A stretch of DNA of 64,000 nt from Paenibacillus illinoisensis NBRC 15959 (GCF_004000925.1 NZ_BIME01000010.1:62001-126000); one strand, 5' to 3'. Shown: positions 33,757-43,963, numbered from the stretch's first letter. The notes: generated by a model from the sequence alone, not told the origin. Numbers and translations: made by a program.

Positions 33757-36009
33757 TTACATTTGCTCGGAGCGCAGTTCCTTGCGACGATAATCATTTG
33801 GGGTCACCCCATTGAACTTTTTGAACATGCGATAAAAGTAGGAGCTGTTGGTGAATCCCGTTTTCTCTGCAATATCTGCAACGGAATTCTCAGTCTCAAT
33901 CAGCAGATGCTGGGCTTTGATGATTCGTGTCTCGTTAATCACATCCGTTAGTCCTTTTAACGTGAGTTGTTTATACAGCCTGCTGATATAGATGGGCGAC
34001 ATGGTGAGTTCCTCAGCAATGGAGGTGAGGCAAAGATTGGTGTCCGCATAATCCCGTTCGATAATGCTGTTAATTCGGCGTAGGAGCTCTTCATGCCTCA
34101 GCGTTCGTTTCTCTTCCACTTTCAATCCTAATTCATCAAATAGACGATAGAAGTGGGCATGAACTTCACGGAGTTCCTCCGCTTCATGTAGAGGAAGCAT
34201 TGCAGTGTCCGAGATCGTATTCAGTGTAAGCTGGTTATTTTTTTTAAGCGTATTGCGTACATGGTTCAGTGTCATCGTCAGATGGGACAGAGCCAATTGG
34301 AATACGGTAAAAGGGTATGCTGACGTTTCATCCACGATATCCGTATAGATCTGTTTGGCTTCGCCCGTTTTGCCTGTCATGAGGCAATCAATGAGCTGCC
34401 GCTCTTTACTTGCCGGAAATGCATATTCCTTGGCCTGATACGCCATGATGTCGGTTGTGTACAGCAGGCAGCCCGGACCGCTGAATAATCGGTGCAGGGA
34501 GGCCTCCGCTGAATGGGGATAGCCGGAGATCGCATCCTCGAAAGAGTCTTCCTCAGGCCCGACGGTGAACGAAACAGAGCATTTCAGATGCAGCATTACC
34601 GCATCCTGCAGCATACGCAGTAGTTCCTCCATATCTTCCTCTGCATCCTGTACGTTCTGCTGATCCGAATTTTTGTGATTGAAAAGAAGGCTGATCATGT
34701 CCCCGCCCATATCGACGGTTTCCGTGTGATAGCGAAATTCCGCCGATTCCATGCAAATGTTCATCATCGCATATTTTACCAGCTTGATATCGTCCCGGTA
34801 GGTTTCGCAAAAATCGGCAAAACGGTCAATACGCAGCAATACCAGCCTGGACGGACGATGAACCTGGACAGACGAACTATAAAACTTCATGCGCTCTTCC
34901 AAAATCCCCCCGGAGACCGTCTCTCGCCCCTGTAGAGCACCACGCAAAAAATCCTGACGCAAGATGTGCAGACTTCCCCGACGCTCGGCTTCCATAACTC
35001 GCATGCGAACAATGACTTTATCGATGGGGTGATATAATTTCCGAGAAACCAGGTATGAGAGCAGCAGTCCAGCAATAAGCAAGCCCAGACAAAACAGGAC
35101 GGTGTGCGTGCGCATGCTGCGAATATCAGCAGTGATCAGATGATCAGGTGTAATTCGTACATAACGCCATCCCAAATTATCAGGTGTGGTATAGGTGATA
35201 AGTGATTTTTCCCCGTCAACGTCAGCGGTAAAGTAGGCAGATTGCTCCGTATTTTGCAGAATGGGGTGCATAAAGGCTTCCTTGGAGAGATCCTGCATTA
35301 ACGTGCGATCTCCAAAATCGGACAGCAGCTGTCCGTTTTCGTTAATAATAAATGTTTTGCCCGGCTGATCCGCTGCATTGATGTTGGGACTTAACCAATC
35401 GTCCTTGATATTGACTACGACTGCGTAGTTTAATTCGGCATTGTCATTGATGGTGTCATAGCAGAGATAGGTGTAACTATTCACTTCAACTTCTTCCGTA
35501 GAACCAACCTGGTAAGTACGTGGAATCGGAACAAAGGGTTTGTATTCATGAAATCGCTGGAGGATATCCTTAATGCCCTGATCGTCTAATTCGGCAAGGG
35601 TTTGCTGACCATTACGTGTTTCTGAACTAATAAAGAATTCGTTGCTTTTGGAGTTGTATACATAGATGGATTCGATAAAGGGAAGGGACATTCGGTAGTT
35701 ATCGAGCTGCTCCATGGCTGGAGTGACTTCATAAATGCTTGGTTTAGAGTACAGGAGAAGTGCAGAGATGCTGTAGTCCTGATAAATCTGATAAGACAAT
35801 GATTTGGCCGTTTCGGTCATTTTGGACACTTCCCGGCTGGTCTGTGTGAGACTGTTCATATCGGTGCGATAGACCTGACGGAGAGCGATGCGATTGTAGT
35901 TGACGTAGAGAATGGCAGAAGCTACGAGCAGGGTAGCAACGGTACTGACAATGATGCCAATCAGTATCCGAGAAAATACGTTTTGACTGTCCTCCGAACG
36001 TTTGCGCAT
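33757..36009 (-). CDS. Membrane AraC-type sensor regulator
   Basis: 750-residue protein: an N-terminal transmembrane helix (residues about 15-37), a large extracytoplasmic Cache-like domain, a second helix at about residues 295-320, a central linker (degenerate GGDEF-like, not confirmed) and a C-terminal AraC HTH pair (IAEELTMSPIYISRLYKQL; FTNSSYFYRMFKKFNGVTPNDYR). Such regulators sense sugars and control the adjacent ABC genes. ATG 36009 is chosen; TTG 36012 is possible. It is divergent from the permease genes at 36411. Confidence 0.85.
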   Translation of the reverse strand: MRKRSEDSQNVFSRILIGIIVSTVATLLVASAILYVNYNRIALRQVYRTDMNSLTQTSREVSKMTETAKSLSYQIYQDYSISALLLYSKPSIYEVTPAMEQLDNYRMSLPFIESIYVYNSKSNEFFISSETRNGQQTLAELDDQGIKDILQRFHEYKPFVPIPRTYQVGSTEEVEVNSYTYLCYDTINDNAELNYAVVVNIKDDWLSPNINAADQPGKTFIINENGQLLSDFGDRTLMQDLSKEAFMHPILQNTEQSAYFTADVDGEKSLITYTTPDNLGWRYVRITPDHLITADIRSMRTHTVLFCLGLLIAGLLLSYLVSRKLYHPIDKVIVRMRVMEAERRGSLHILRQDFLRGALQGRETVSGGILEERMKFYSSSVQVHRPSRLVLLRIDRFADFCETYRDDIKLVKYAMMNICMESAEFRYHTETVDMGGDMISLLFNHKNSDQQNVQDAEEDMEELLRMLQDAVMLHLKCSVSFTVGPEEDSFEDAISGYPHSAEASLHRLFSGPGCLLYTTDIMAYQAKEYAFPASKERQLIDCLMTGKTGEAKQIYTDIVDETSAYPFTVFQLALSHLTMTLNHVRNTLKKNNQLTLNTISDTAMLPLHEAEELREVHAHFYRLFDELGLKVEEKRTLRHEELLRRINSIIERDYADTNLCLTSIAEELTMSPIYISRLYKQLTLKGLTDVINETRIIKAQHLLIETENSVADIAEKTGFTNSSYFYRMFKKFNGVTPNDYRRKELRSEQM

Positions 36010-36410
36010 CAATCAGTTCCCCCTGAACATCTGCATTTTGGTGAAAAAACTTCATTTCACAGCGTTACGCTCTGTTTCACAGCAGGTCGCTTTGGATGAG
36101 GATAGCCCTTTAAATTATATATTATGTATGCGTTTACATCAATATTGTACAAGGTTTAAAAGGTTGTTTCAGTATATATCGTTCAACTTTCGCTGAATTG
36201 TTCACGATGCTCAGGTTATGCACGATATCAACATTTGTGAACGCACTGGAGTTCTTTTCAGTGTTGGTTCACATTGTTCATATCCGGTTTGGCAATATCG
36301 TTCATTTTCCGGCGGGAAGCTTCAGTATCCGGGAGCGGGAAGGGCATCTACACTAAAAACAGAGCTCCACGGCGCAACCGCGCTGCAAGAAATTCGGGAG
36401 GGATCGAGCC
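36010..36410. other. Intergenic region of sensor/ABC locus
   Basis: 400-base divergent spacer holding the cre-like site at 36125-36138 and promoters for both directions. No coding frame with a ribosome site was recognised, apart from the start of the permease gene. Confidence 0.5.
36125..36138. promoter_or_regulatory. Candidate CcpA cre site
   Basis: TGTATGCGTTTACA (reverse strand TGTAAACGCATACA) fits the TGWAANCGNTNWCA-type cre consensus with one mismatch. It lies 116 bases upstream of the sensor regulator start and 270 bases from the permease start, where catabolite repression of sugar uptake would be expected. Confidence 0.5.
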
Positions 36411-37316
36411 ATGCTCAAAGAATTGAACAAAAACAAAATCATGTTTCTGATGCTGCTGCCTACACTGATCTTTTTTCTTATTAACTCGTATTTTCCGATG
36501 GTGGGTATCTACTATGCGTTTACCCGGTACGACTTTGAAGGCAGATTATTCGGCAGTCCATTCGTAGGGCTGGAAAACTTCAAGTTTCTCTGGCAGTCCG
36601 GCATGCTGCTGAAGCTTACGACCAACACAGTGGGTTATAACCTGGCTTTCATTATACTGGGAAATGGACTCGCCATTTTCTGTGCCATTATGTTAAGTGA
36701 AGTCCGTGGCAAGCTCTTTAAGAAAATTACGCAATCCGTGATGTTCTTACCGTATTTCATCTCATTCGTACTACTAAGTGTAATCGCTTACAACATGTTC
36801 AACTATGAATCCGGTTTTGTGAACACAGTACTCAAACGCTTTGAAGCCGGCCCAATTGATATTTATAACACGCCCTGGATATGGGTGTTCCTGATCATTA
36901 TCTTTTATCTATGGAAGAATCTTGGCTACAGTATGGTGATCTATCTGGCGGCGATTACCGGGATCAGTGACGAATATTATGAAGCTGCCCGTATTGATGG
37001 AGCGAATATTTTTCAGCGTATCTGGTATATCACTGTTCCCATGCTGAAACCGACCTTTGTCATTCTGCTTCTGTTTTCTCTGGGGAGCATTATGAAGGGA
37101 CAATTTGATCTCTTTTATCAGCTTATTGGCAATAACGGTGTGCTGTATAACGCCACAGACATTATTGATACGTACGTGTATCGCTCCCTGAAAGTGACCT
37201 TTGATATCGGGATGGCTACCGCAGCAGGCTTGTACCAGTCTCTATTCGGGTTCATTTTGATCATGACCGTGAACTACATCATCCGAAAAGTGAATGAGGA
37301 TTACGCCTTGTTCTAA
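36411..37316 (+). CDS. Sugar ABC transporter permease (LplB-like)
   Basis: 301-residue binding-protein-dependent permease with six transmembrane segments. The EAA loop is EAARIDGANIFQRIW, the docking site for the ATPase. N-terminal sequence (MFLMLLPTLIFFLINSYFP) resembles LplB/YtcP-group polysaccharide permeases. ATG follows GGGAGGG. Partners are the next permease and binding protein; no ATPase gene is nearby, so a shared MsmX-type ATPase is likely. Confidence 0.88.
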   Translation: MLKELNKNKIMFLMLLPTLIFFLINSYFPMVGIYYAFTRYDFEGRLFGSPFVGLENFKFLWQSGMLLKLTTNTVGYNLAFIILGNGLAIFCAIMLSEVRGKLFKKITQSVMFLPYFISFVLLSVIAYNMFNYESGFVNTVLKRFEAGPIDIYNTPWIWVFLIIIFYLWKNLGYSMVIYLAAITGISDEYYEAARIDGANIFQRIWYITVPMLKPTFVILLLFSLGSIMKGQFDLFYQLIGNNGVLYNATDIIDTYVYRSLKVTFDIGMATAAGLYQSLFGFILIMTVNYIIRKVNEDYALF

Positions 37317-37346
37317 ACCGCCCAACGGGCAGAAGGGAGAACCATC

Positions 37347-38249
37347 ATGCATACTACCCGTGCCAGAGATTCGGAATTTACCTTGCTGTTTCAGATCATC
37401 GCCTATGGCGTCATTCTGATTTTGTCCATCATGTGTCTGCTGCCTTTTCTTCTAATCCTATCCGGCTCGTTCAGCAGCAATGAGTCGATTGTAAGAGATG
37501 GCTATCATCTCTTTCCAACAGACTTTTCCCTGGAAGGTTATCAAATGGTGTTCAAATTCCCTACTCAAGTGCTGAAAGCATACGGAGTGACTGTCTTTAC
37601 AACCGTTGTGGGGACCGCGCTCGGACTGTTCCTCATTACGATGGCAGGCTTCGTACTACAGCGCAAAGATTTTAAATACCGTAATACCTTCTCTTTCTTC
37701 ATTTACTTCACCACGCTCTTTGGCGGTGGGTTGGTGCCTTGGTACATTATGCTGGCTAATTATTTCAATCTGACGGATACGTATACCGTACTGATTTTCC
37801 CTGGATTGATGACGCCATTTCTTATCATTTTGATGAAAAACTTTATCCGTTCTGCTGTTCCGGATGAGCTGGTTGAATCCGCCAAAATGGATGGCGCGAA
37901 TGACTTCCGCATTTACTTCAGCATTGTATTGAAACTGGCGATGCCCGGGATCGCAACCGTAGGTTTGTTTTTGGCTCTGGGATACTGGAATGACTGGTTT
38001 ACTTCGTCTCTGTTCATTAACAACCCGGATATGTATCAGCTGCAGTTTTACCTGTATAACACAATGAATACGATTACTTTTATTGATCAGATGGCCATTG
38101 GCACAGGAATTACGCTCAGCCAGGATGTGCCTACGGAATCAACCAAGATGGCCATGGCGATTGTGGTGACGGGTCCGATTTTGTTCCTCTATCCGTTTGT
38201 ACAGCGCTATTTTGTCAAAGGTCTTACGATTGGTGCGGTAAAAGGTTAG
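37347..38249 (+). CDS. Carbohydrate ABC permease (YtcP-like)
   Basis: 300-residue permease, six segments, with the EAA-type loop ESAKMDGANDFRIYFSIV. It is the second half of the permease heterodimer. RGDGYHLFP and GGGLVPWYIM are typical of the YtcP/LplC branch, which imports polysaccharide fragments. It starts 30 bases after its partner with AAGGGAGA. The cargo is unknown. Confidence 0.88.
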   Translation: MHTTRARDSEFTLLFQIIAYGVILILSIMCLLPFLLILSGSFSSNESIVRDGYHLFPTDFSLEGYQMVFKFPTQVLKAYGVTVFTTVVGTALGLFLITMAGFVLQRKDFKYRNTFSFFIYFTTLFGGGLVPWYIMLANYFNLTDTYTVLIFPGLMTPFLIILMKNFIRSAVPDELVESAKMDGANDFRIYFSIVLKLAMPGIATVGLFLALGYWNDWFTSSLFINNPDMYQLQFYLYNTMNTITFIDQMAIGTGITLSQDVPTESTKMAMAIVVTGPILFLYPFVQRYFVKGLTIGAVKG

Positions 38250-38353
38250 AACGTAAAAATGCTCGGGGCGCAAGCCAGTTATTCGTTTACTTCTGCTCGC
38301 GTCCTGGCAGTTTACGCTAACATATAAGGTTTCCTACAAAAGGGAGGATGCGT

Positions 38354-39901
38354 ATGCGCAACAAAATAATTCGGCACCTGTCTCTGGTGCTGGCCCTAAT
38401 GTTGTTTGCCGGGGTATTAGCCGCATGTAATAACGGATCTGGGGGATCGGCGCAAGGAAGTGAGGAAGGGGCGTCTTCGACAGACAAAGGCGAGAAGGTA
38501 ACCCTGCAATTTTACATGCTGGGGGACGCGCCCAAAGATCTGCCTGTCATTGAATCCGAGATCAATAAACTCGCTGAAGCCGATCTGAACGTCAACGTGA
38601 AATTCAACTATACTTCCTGGACGGACTGGGATCAAAAATACAAGCTGCTGCTGTCCTCCGGTCAGCCAATTGATCTGATTTTCACAGCGGACTGGACATT
38701 CTATCAATCCTATGCCAAAAAAGGAGCGTTCCTGCCACTCGACGAGCTGCTGCCGAAGGCGGCACCAACACTGCAGTCCCACGTGCCCGAGGACATGTGG
38801 AATGCTGTTAAAATCAATGAAAAAATTTATACAGTTCCCTCGACCTGGATCGAGTATGTGACAGAAGGGATTGCTTACCGAGAGGACCTGCGTGAAAAGT
38901 ATAATTTGCCAAAACCGGAATCCCTGGAGACACTCGAAGCTTATCTTGAAGGGATCAAAGCGAATGAACCGAACATGATCCCGATCGCGGATAACAATTC
39001 CAATCATACCCACGGGATTCGCCAGTTAACCTCCAAACTGGTGAATACGGCTGGTCAGCTCCCTTACGGACTTGATATTATGTATGATTTGCCGTCAACC
39101 ATCACGTCCTATTGGGGCTCAGCCCAGCACCTGGAGGACCTGAAAACGTACAAACGCTGGATGGATAAAGGATTTTTCCCGAAAAACGTGCTGAACGTAA
39201 AGGACACATCGAATTCACTGCTGCAAAATGGCAAGGCGGCTGTTGTGCTATCAGGCGAGAACCCGAACAAGTTTAATGCGGATGTGATCAAAGTCCAATC
39301 TACGCATCCCGATTGGAAGCTGGGATACTTCGCTTATCCGAATGCCAAAGGTTTTGCACAGCCGGTTCATCCGATTCACAATGGATTCGCCATACCGCGA
39401 AGCAGCAAAAATCCGGAAAAGGCACTCGCTTTTTATGAGAAGCTGGTAACAGACAAACGTTACAACTGGCTTACGGAATACGGTGTAGAAGGCAAGAACT
39501 TTGAAGTGCAGGATGGCTACTACAAAATGGTGGGCGATGCTCAGACCAATGGATTCCCGCGTGAGGGCATGAATGGCTGGGCTTGGCGGAATCCGGACTT
39601 CATGCTCTATGATAAAACGTTCGACGACGTACTCGCCATGTTCGAGGAGCTGGACAAAATTAAGAAGCCGGATATCTTTACCGGATTTGCGGAGGATTGG
39701 ACGCCGTTTCAGGCGGAGAAGGCTGCGCTTGAGCAAGTGGAGAAACAGTATCTGTACCCACTGAACGTTGGTTTGGTTGCAGACGTTGAAGCAGGCTTGA
39801 ATACTTTTATGGAAAAGGCTAAGCAGGCAGGGCTGGAGAAAATACAAGCGGAGTACACCAAACAATGGCAGGAATATTTGAAATCGGCAGGCATTCAGTA
39901 G
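38354..39901 (+). CDS. Extracellular solute-binding lipoprotein
   Basis: 515-residue binding lipoprotein. The lipobox is VLAAC with Cys25 after a basic N-terminus. The family 1 solute-binding fold follows (TLQFYMLGDAPKDL, DLIFTADWTFYQSYAKKGAF), and the C-terminal region (KTFDDVLAMFEEL, PDIFTGFAEDWTPF) fits the DUF3502-type lipoproteins of Paenibacillus polysaccharide uptake. ATG 38354 has GGGAGG six bases upstream; ATG 38348 is in frame but leaves no spacer. It is the last gene, after a strong terminator. Confidence 0.9.
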   Translation: MRNKIIRHLSLVLALMLFAGVLAACNNGSGGSAQGSEEGASSTDKGEKVTLQFYMLGDAPKDLPVIESEINKLAEADLNVNVKFNYTSWTDWDQKYKLLLSSGQPIDLIFTADWTFYQSYAKKGAFLPLDELLPKAAPTLQSHVPEDMWNAVKINEKIYTVPSTWIEYVTEGIAYREDLREKYNLPKPESLETLEAYLEGIKANEPNMIPIADNNSNHTHGIRQLTSKLVNTAGQLPYGLDIMYDLPSTITSYWGSAQHLEDLKTYKRWMDKGFFPKNVLNVKDTSNSLLQNGKAAVVLSGENPNKFNADVIKVQSTHPDWKLGYFAYPNAKGFAQPVHPIHNGFAIPRSSKNPEKALAFYEKLVTDKRYNWLTEYGVEGKNFEVQDGYYKMVGDAQTNGFPREGMNGWAWRNPDFMLYDKTFDDVLAMFEELDKIKKPDIFTGFAEDWTPFQAEKAALEQVEKQYLYPLNVGLVADVEAGLNTFMEKAKQAGLEKIQAEYTKQWQEYLKSAGIQ

Positions 39902-39932
39902 TTTGTATATATTTCATTTTATAGTAGACATG

Positions 39933-39967
39933 AAAAAAGGTACCTTCAGATTGAAGGTACCTTTTTT
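39933..39967. terminator. Bidirectional terminator
   Basis: AAAAAAGGTACCTTCA pairs perfectly with TGAAGGTACCTTTTTT around a 3-base loop. It serves the binding-protein gene and the convergent glycosyltransferase. Confidence 0.85.
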
Positions 39968-40007
39968 CTCTGCATAAGTGTATGCGGCTTGTTTATCGAA
40001 CTTTTGA

Positions 40008-41156
40008 TCATAATCTGGCCTGATCAGTCTGGAACGGCCGCAGGTCAAGAAGATCAATGATGCTTTGTGCACTTTCCATCGGACGATATTTGGCAATCTG
40101 TGCCAAATGACGTTTGCGTTTACGGACGATGTCGGGATATTTATGTAACAATTTATTCATCCATTTAACCACGACATCAAGCGAAGTGATCGGTTCGCCC
40201 AGTCCTCTAGCGGTAAAATATTGAACGTTCTCTTCCTCCTGACCCGGAATGGGATTATGGAACAACATCGGAATACCTTTGGCGAGTCCTTCCGTGCATG
40301 TCATTCCACCAGGCTTGGTTATTAGCAGATCGGAAACTTCCATTAGTTTATCCACTTCTTTTGTGTATCCGATAATGTGAATATTTTCTTTCCGGTACTC
40401 TGGGTTCTGTTCCATGCTGATTCGGATTTTGTCATTGCGTCCGAGACAGAAGATGATCTGAATGTCGTTATGCCAGCGAGTCAGAAGCTTATTGACTACT
40501 TCATCGCTGAGCATTCCCCAGCCGCCGCCCATGACAAGAACGGTGGGCATATCTTTCAGATTAAACTTGGCACGAATCTCATCCCGGCCAGGATGCTCCC
40601 AAAAGTTGGGGTGTACCGGAATGCCGGTAACTCGTATTTTGTCCACGGCAACTCCGCGCAGCATCAATTTGGACTTGACCTCTTCAGTAGATACCAGATA
40701 CAAGTCCACTTCGGGACTGATCCACGTGCCATGCGCATCGTAATCGGTAATGACTGTGCAGAGTGGCACTTGTACACCGAGGCGCTTTAATCTTGATATG
40801 ACAGCACTTGGAATGGGGTGCGTACATACAATGGCATTTGGACGAAGCTGCCGTACGACACTACGTGTATGTGTGTAAAACAGCTTGTGCAATGCGAGTG
40901 TAGTCAATCGGTTTAAAGACTTTTTATATTGATGCCTGTATACGTATCCGACAAGTTTGGGCTGGTTGGTTACCGTTTTTTTGTATGCCGTAATAATAAG
41001 TGGTGCGACCCTGGGGTTAAGGAAACTACCCAGTTCGAGCACTTTGGTCTGTACTTCCGGAGAGAGCTTTCTCAAACTGCTGGACAGTGCATAAGCGGCT
41101 TGTGTATGACCGGCTCCAAAGCCTTCGGAAAGTAGTAATACTCGTTTTTTCTCCAC
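40008..41156 (-). CDS. MGDG-synthase-family glycosyltransferase
   Basis: 382-residue glycosyltransferase (family 28 type). The N-terminal GFGAGHTQAAYAL is the diacylglycerol glucosyltransferase/MurG-like motif, and the C-terminal SDLLITKPGGMTCTEGLAKG is the nucleotide-sugar site. It most likely adds a sugar to diacylglycerol or another lipid, as UgtP does, but a different acceptor is possible. It is the second minus-strand gene after a PAP2 phosphatase, 51 bases away. Confidence 0.85.
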   Translation of the reverse strand: MEKKRVLLLSEGFGAGHTQAAYALSSSLRKLSPEVQTKVLELGSFLNPRVAPLIITAYKKTVTNQPKLVGYVYRHQYKKSLNRLTTLALHKLFYTHTRSVVRQLRPNAIVCTHPIPSAVISRLKRLGVQVPLCTVITDYDAHGTWISPEVDLYLVSTEEVKSKLMLRGVAVDKIRVTGIPVHPNFWEHPGRDEIRAKFNLKDMPTVLVMGGGWGMLSDEVVNKLLTRWHNDIQIIFCLGRNDKIRISMEQNPEYRKENIHIIGYTKEVDKLMEVSDLLITKPGGMTCTEGLAKGIPMLFHNPIPGQEEENVQYFTARGLGEPITSLDVVVKWMNKLLHKYPDIVRKRKRHLAQIAKYRPMESAQSIIDLLDLRPFQTDQARL

Positions 41157-41206
41157 GCTTGCTTCACCTGTTCCTGCTAGGTTTTCCTTAGTCTAACATA
41201 TCTGCT

Positions 41207-41734
41207 TTAGGACCATAATGCAACTGTCGCAAGTGCGACTAAAGTACCGATTGTGGCACCTGCAAGCACATCCGAAGGATAGTGCAAACCCAAGTAAATT
41301 CGAGAGAATCCGACAATCAGTGCAACCGGCAGCAGCGTCACCAGCAAAATAGGTTCCATAGTCATAAACGGAACGGTGACCGAGAAGACAGCGGTGGTAT
41401 GCCCTGAAGGAAATGAGTGGTCCGTCAGGGGATTGCGGAATGTGATCGTCTCCGGCATGGCCAGATATGGCCGGATGCGTGGATACAACCTTTTGGCGAT
41501 GGCTACGGGAATATGGCTCACAGCCAGAGCGATACATGCCTGTAGGCCTGTCGTATTCCAAGGGGCTGGAGCGAGCAGCCATATCAATAAGGATACGGCA
41601 ATAGAAAATGTTGCTCCGCCCAGATGGGTGAGATAGTACAGCCAAAAATTCATAAATCGATTATGAAGTCGACCATTAATCCACATAAATACATTGCGAT
41701 CGTACGCTTGAAACTTAACGAATAAACGGCTCAT
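41207..41734 (-). CDS. PAP2-family phosphatase
   Basis: 175-residue membrane phosphatase with the PAP2 tripartite motif: KRLYPRIRPY, FPSGHT and SRIYLGLHYPSD. Four to five membrane segments surround these sites. It could dephosphorylate undecaprenyl-diphosphate or phosphatidate; the sequence does not decide. It precedes the glycosyltransferase on the same strand, giving an envelope-lipid context. Confidence 0.85.
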   Translation of the reverse strand: MSRLFVKFQAYDRNVFMWINGRLHNRFMNFWLYYLTHLGGATFSIAVSLLIWLLAPAPWNTTGLQACIALAVSHIPVAIAKRLYPRIRPYLAMPETITFRNPLTDHSFPSGHTTAVFSVTVPFMTMEPILLVTLLPVALIVGFSRIYLGLHYPSDVLAGATIGTLVALATVALWS

Positions 41735-42434
41735 ATTGGCCTCCTGCCAGTCAGGCCGCCCGAATTGGCGGCAGTATTTCCGGTATGTTTCCTGTGTCCG
41801 GTGTTGTCCTGATTACTATATAACCGTTTTTCGTGAAGTTCAGGTTATTTCAGGTATATGTTTATCATATTTTTAAATGTTGTCCTTTTCAAGAAGAAGA
41901 CATGTGAACAACGTAAAATTCATGTTAAAGAGTGGTTAATCATCCAACTTAACTTTTTGACTCGGACGAGCTAAAAAAGATACAATGATTCAACATGGCT
42001 GAAATGAGGTTAAAAAAATGTGAGTTTTATATTGAACTTTTTGGTGCTCGTTTGCGTTATTTTTTGTATAGCCTCTGGTTGGACAGTACTGGGTAATGAA
42101 AAAAGCAGGGACTTTAGAAATAAAAATCAAGCAAACGGCTGAAAATAAGATATAACAGGCATGAATGCGAGGGCGCAGTATCACGAACTGCCAATTCAGC
42201 GTTTAATGTTCACATTTCTGCTTTAGGAAGTGAAATTGCGGTTTTGACAAATAGCTGAAAAGCATCCAAAATCGATAAAGCAGCCAAATTGGAAGCAACC
42301 ATGCTTGAAATACTTGCGTAGTAAACAAAAGACCAGGGTCATATTCTGCACATTACAAAAAAACAAAGATGCAGAATCAGGTAGAGAAACGCTAAAGTAA
42401 ACAGGGTTTGAAAAAAAGGGGGTAACAGAGAACG
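41735..42434. other. Gene-poor spacer, 700 bases
   Basis: AT-rich divergent region between the PAP2 phosphatase (minus) and the family 2 glycosyltransferase. Apart from the weak 40-codon frame at 42020, I see no RNA gene or repeat. The last 60 bases must hold the glycosyltransferase promoter. Confidence 0.4.
42020..42142 (+). CDS. Possible small membrane peptide
   Basis: 40-codon GTG-started frame with a hydrophobic stretch FILNFLVLVCVIFCIA followed by a charged tail, upstream of the glycosyltransferase. The only ribosome-site candidate (TGAGG) is 11 bases away, so support is weak. Confidence 0.3.
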   Translation: MSFILNFLVLVCVIFCIASGWTVLGNEKSRDFRNKNQANG

Positions 42435-43673
42435 ATGTTGGACGCTATATTCGTCACGATGCAGGTCATACTGGCACTGCTAGCCGTGTACCAATTCACG
42501 TTTTCGCTGTTCGGTCTGTATAAGAAAAAGAAAAAGAAACACTATCCTGCCACAAAGTCTTTCGCTGTACTCGTTGCAGCACACAATGAAGAGCAGGTCA
42601 TCGGAGCGTTGATGGAGAACCTGAAACAACTCGATTATCCGGAAGATCTGTACGATGTGTTCGTTATCTGTGATAACTGTACGGATGGTACAGCTCAAAT
42701 CGTCAGAGATCATGGCTTGAATGCATGTGTGCGTACAAATGCCGATCTCAGAGGTAAAGGTTACGCCATTGAGTGGATGCTCAAATATCTGTGGAAATTG
42801 CCGCGTCAGTATGACGCCGTTGTGATGTTTGATGCTGACAACCTGGTTGATCGCAATTTCTTGCTTGAGATGAATAACGACTTGTGTAACGGTTCGCGTG
42901 TTATTCAAGGTTATATCGATACGAAAAATCCGGAAGATTCCTGGATTACTGCAGCTTACGGGGTATCGTACTGGTACATTAACCGGTTGTGGCAGTTGTC
43001 CCGTCATAACCTGAACATGGCCAACTTCCTTGGCGGTACAGGAATGTGCTTTGAAACGAATTTGCTGAAGGAAATCGGCTGGGGAGCGACGAGTCTGGTC
43101 GAGGACTTGGAGTTTACGATGCGCAGTGTGCAGCGTAATGTGTATCCCGTGTTTAACTATGATGCAAAAGTATTTGATGAGAAGCCTTTGACATTCAAAG
43201 CATCAGCAAGACAACGTCTACGCTGGATGCAAGGTCACTTTACGGTAGCACGGAGATATTTCTTCCCGCTGTTGTGGCAAAGTATTAAGGAAAGAAGTTT
43301 GGTCAAGTTTGACCTTGCCGTATATGGTGCCAACGTATACGTTGTATTACTGACATTCCTGATGACCGCTGTGATGTGGGTGGATACTGCCGTATTCAGC
43401 GGACCGCATATTGCCAACATCTACGGATACTTCCCATTATGGGTAGGCTTTGTAGCCATTGGTTTGAACATTTTGACATTCCTCTTGTCGATGGCACTGG
43501 AGAAGGTCACTTTTGCAAAAGTGTATCTGTATCTTATTGTATTCCCGATCTATCTGCTATCGTGGTATCCGATTACGTTCTACGCGTTCTTCACGCAGAA
43601 CAACAAACAATGGAGCCATACCCAGCATACACGTGTTGTACGTTTGGATGAGGTGCAGAGCAAGCAAGGGTAA
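42435..43673 (+). CDS. Processive family 2 glycosyltransferase
   Basis: 412-residue membrane glycosyltransferase. Signatures are VVMFDADN (DxD), SLVEDLEFT (TED-like) and QRLRWMQGH (QxxRW), the processive hexosyltransferase set, with hydrophobic segments at the N-terminus and four at the C-terminus. It probably makes or extends an exopolysaccharide; the sugar is unknown. Ribosome site AAAGGGGG before ATG. It is transcribed alone, with no terminator before the infC leader. Confidence 0.87.
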   Translation: MLDAIFVTMQVILALLAVYQFTFSLFGLYKKKKKKHYPATKSFAVLVAAHNEEQVIGALMENLKQLDYPEDLYDVFVICDNCTDGTAQIVRDHGLNACVRTNADLRGKGYAIEWMLKYLWKLPRQYDAVVMFDADNLVDRNFLLEMNNDLCNGSRVIQGYIDTKNPEDSWITAAYGVSYWYINRLWQLSRHNLNMANFLGGTGMCFETNLLKEIGWGATSLVEDLEFTMRSVQRNVYPVFNYDAKVFDEKPLTFKASARQRLRWMQGHFTVARRYFFPLLWQSIKERSLVKFDLAVYGANVYVVLLTFLMTAVMWVDTAVFSGPHIANIYGYFPLWVGFVAIGLNILTFLLSMALEKVTFAKVYLYLIVFPIYLLSWYPITFYAFFTQNNKQWSHTQHTRVVRLDEVQSKQG

Positions 43674-43721
43674 TGATAAACAGCTTTACACCAAAGATTA
43701 TAGAAAATTTTCTAAAACATA

Positions 43722-43750
43722 TTGACTATAGTTGATGGGGATGTTATAGT
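43722..43750 (+). promoter_or_regulatory. SigA-type promoter of infC operon
   Basis: TTGACT (43722-43727), a 17-base spacer and TATAGT (43745-43750). It lies just upstream of the L20 leader and fits a start of transcription near 43757. Confidence 0.75.
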
Positions 43751-43756
43751 ATTCAA

Positions 43757-43963
43757 GTGCGTTAAATGAATAGCGATGGAATCACAAGCAGAAGTCCGAC
43801 TTCTCACCTGACCAACTTTGACGTTGGCTGGTCAACGATCCCAATAATTTATGAAGTGTATACTCATGAAGAATTGTGTTGATTACAGGGATGTCGGTAG
43901 CTTGACCGGCATCCCTTTTATTTTTGTTTAACAGTATTCAAAATGACCTGGAGGTGGACGGTT
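43757..43963 (+). promoter_or_regulatory. L20-type leader RNA with attenuator terminator
   Basis: Leader of infC-rpmI-rplT. It contains TGACCAACTT/TTGGCTGGTCA-type pairing near 43808-43835 and a terminator GGGATGTCGG (43888) / CCGGCATCCC (43906) followed by TTTTATTTTTG. In Bacillus, L20 binding to such leaders causes premature termination; the position and structure fit that mechanism. Confidence 0.75.
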
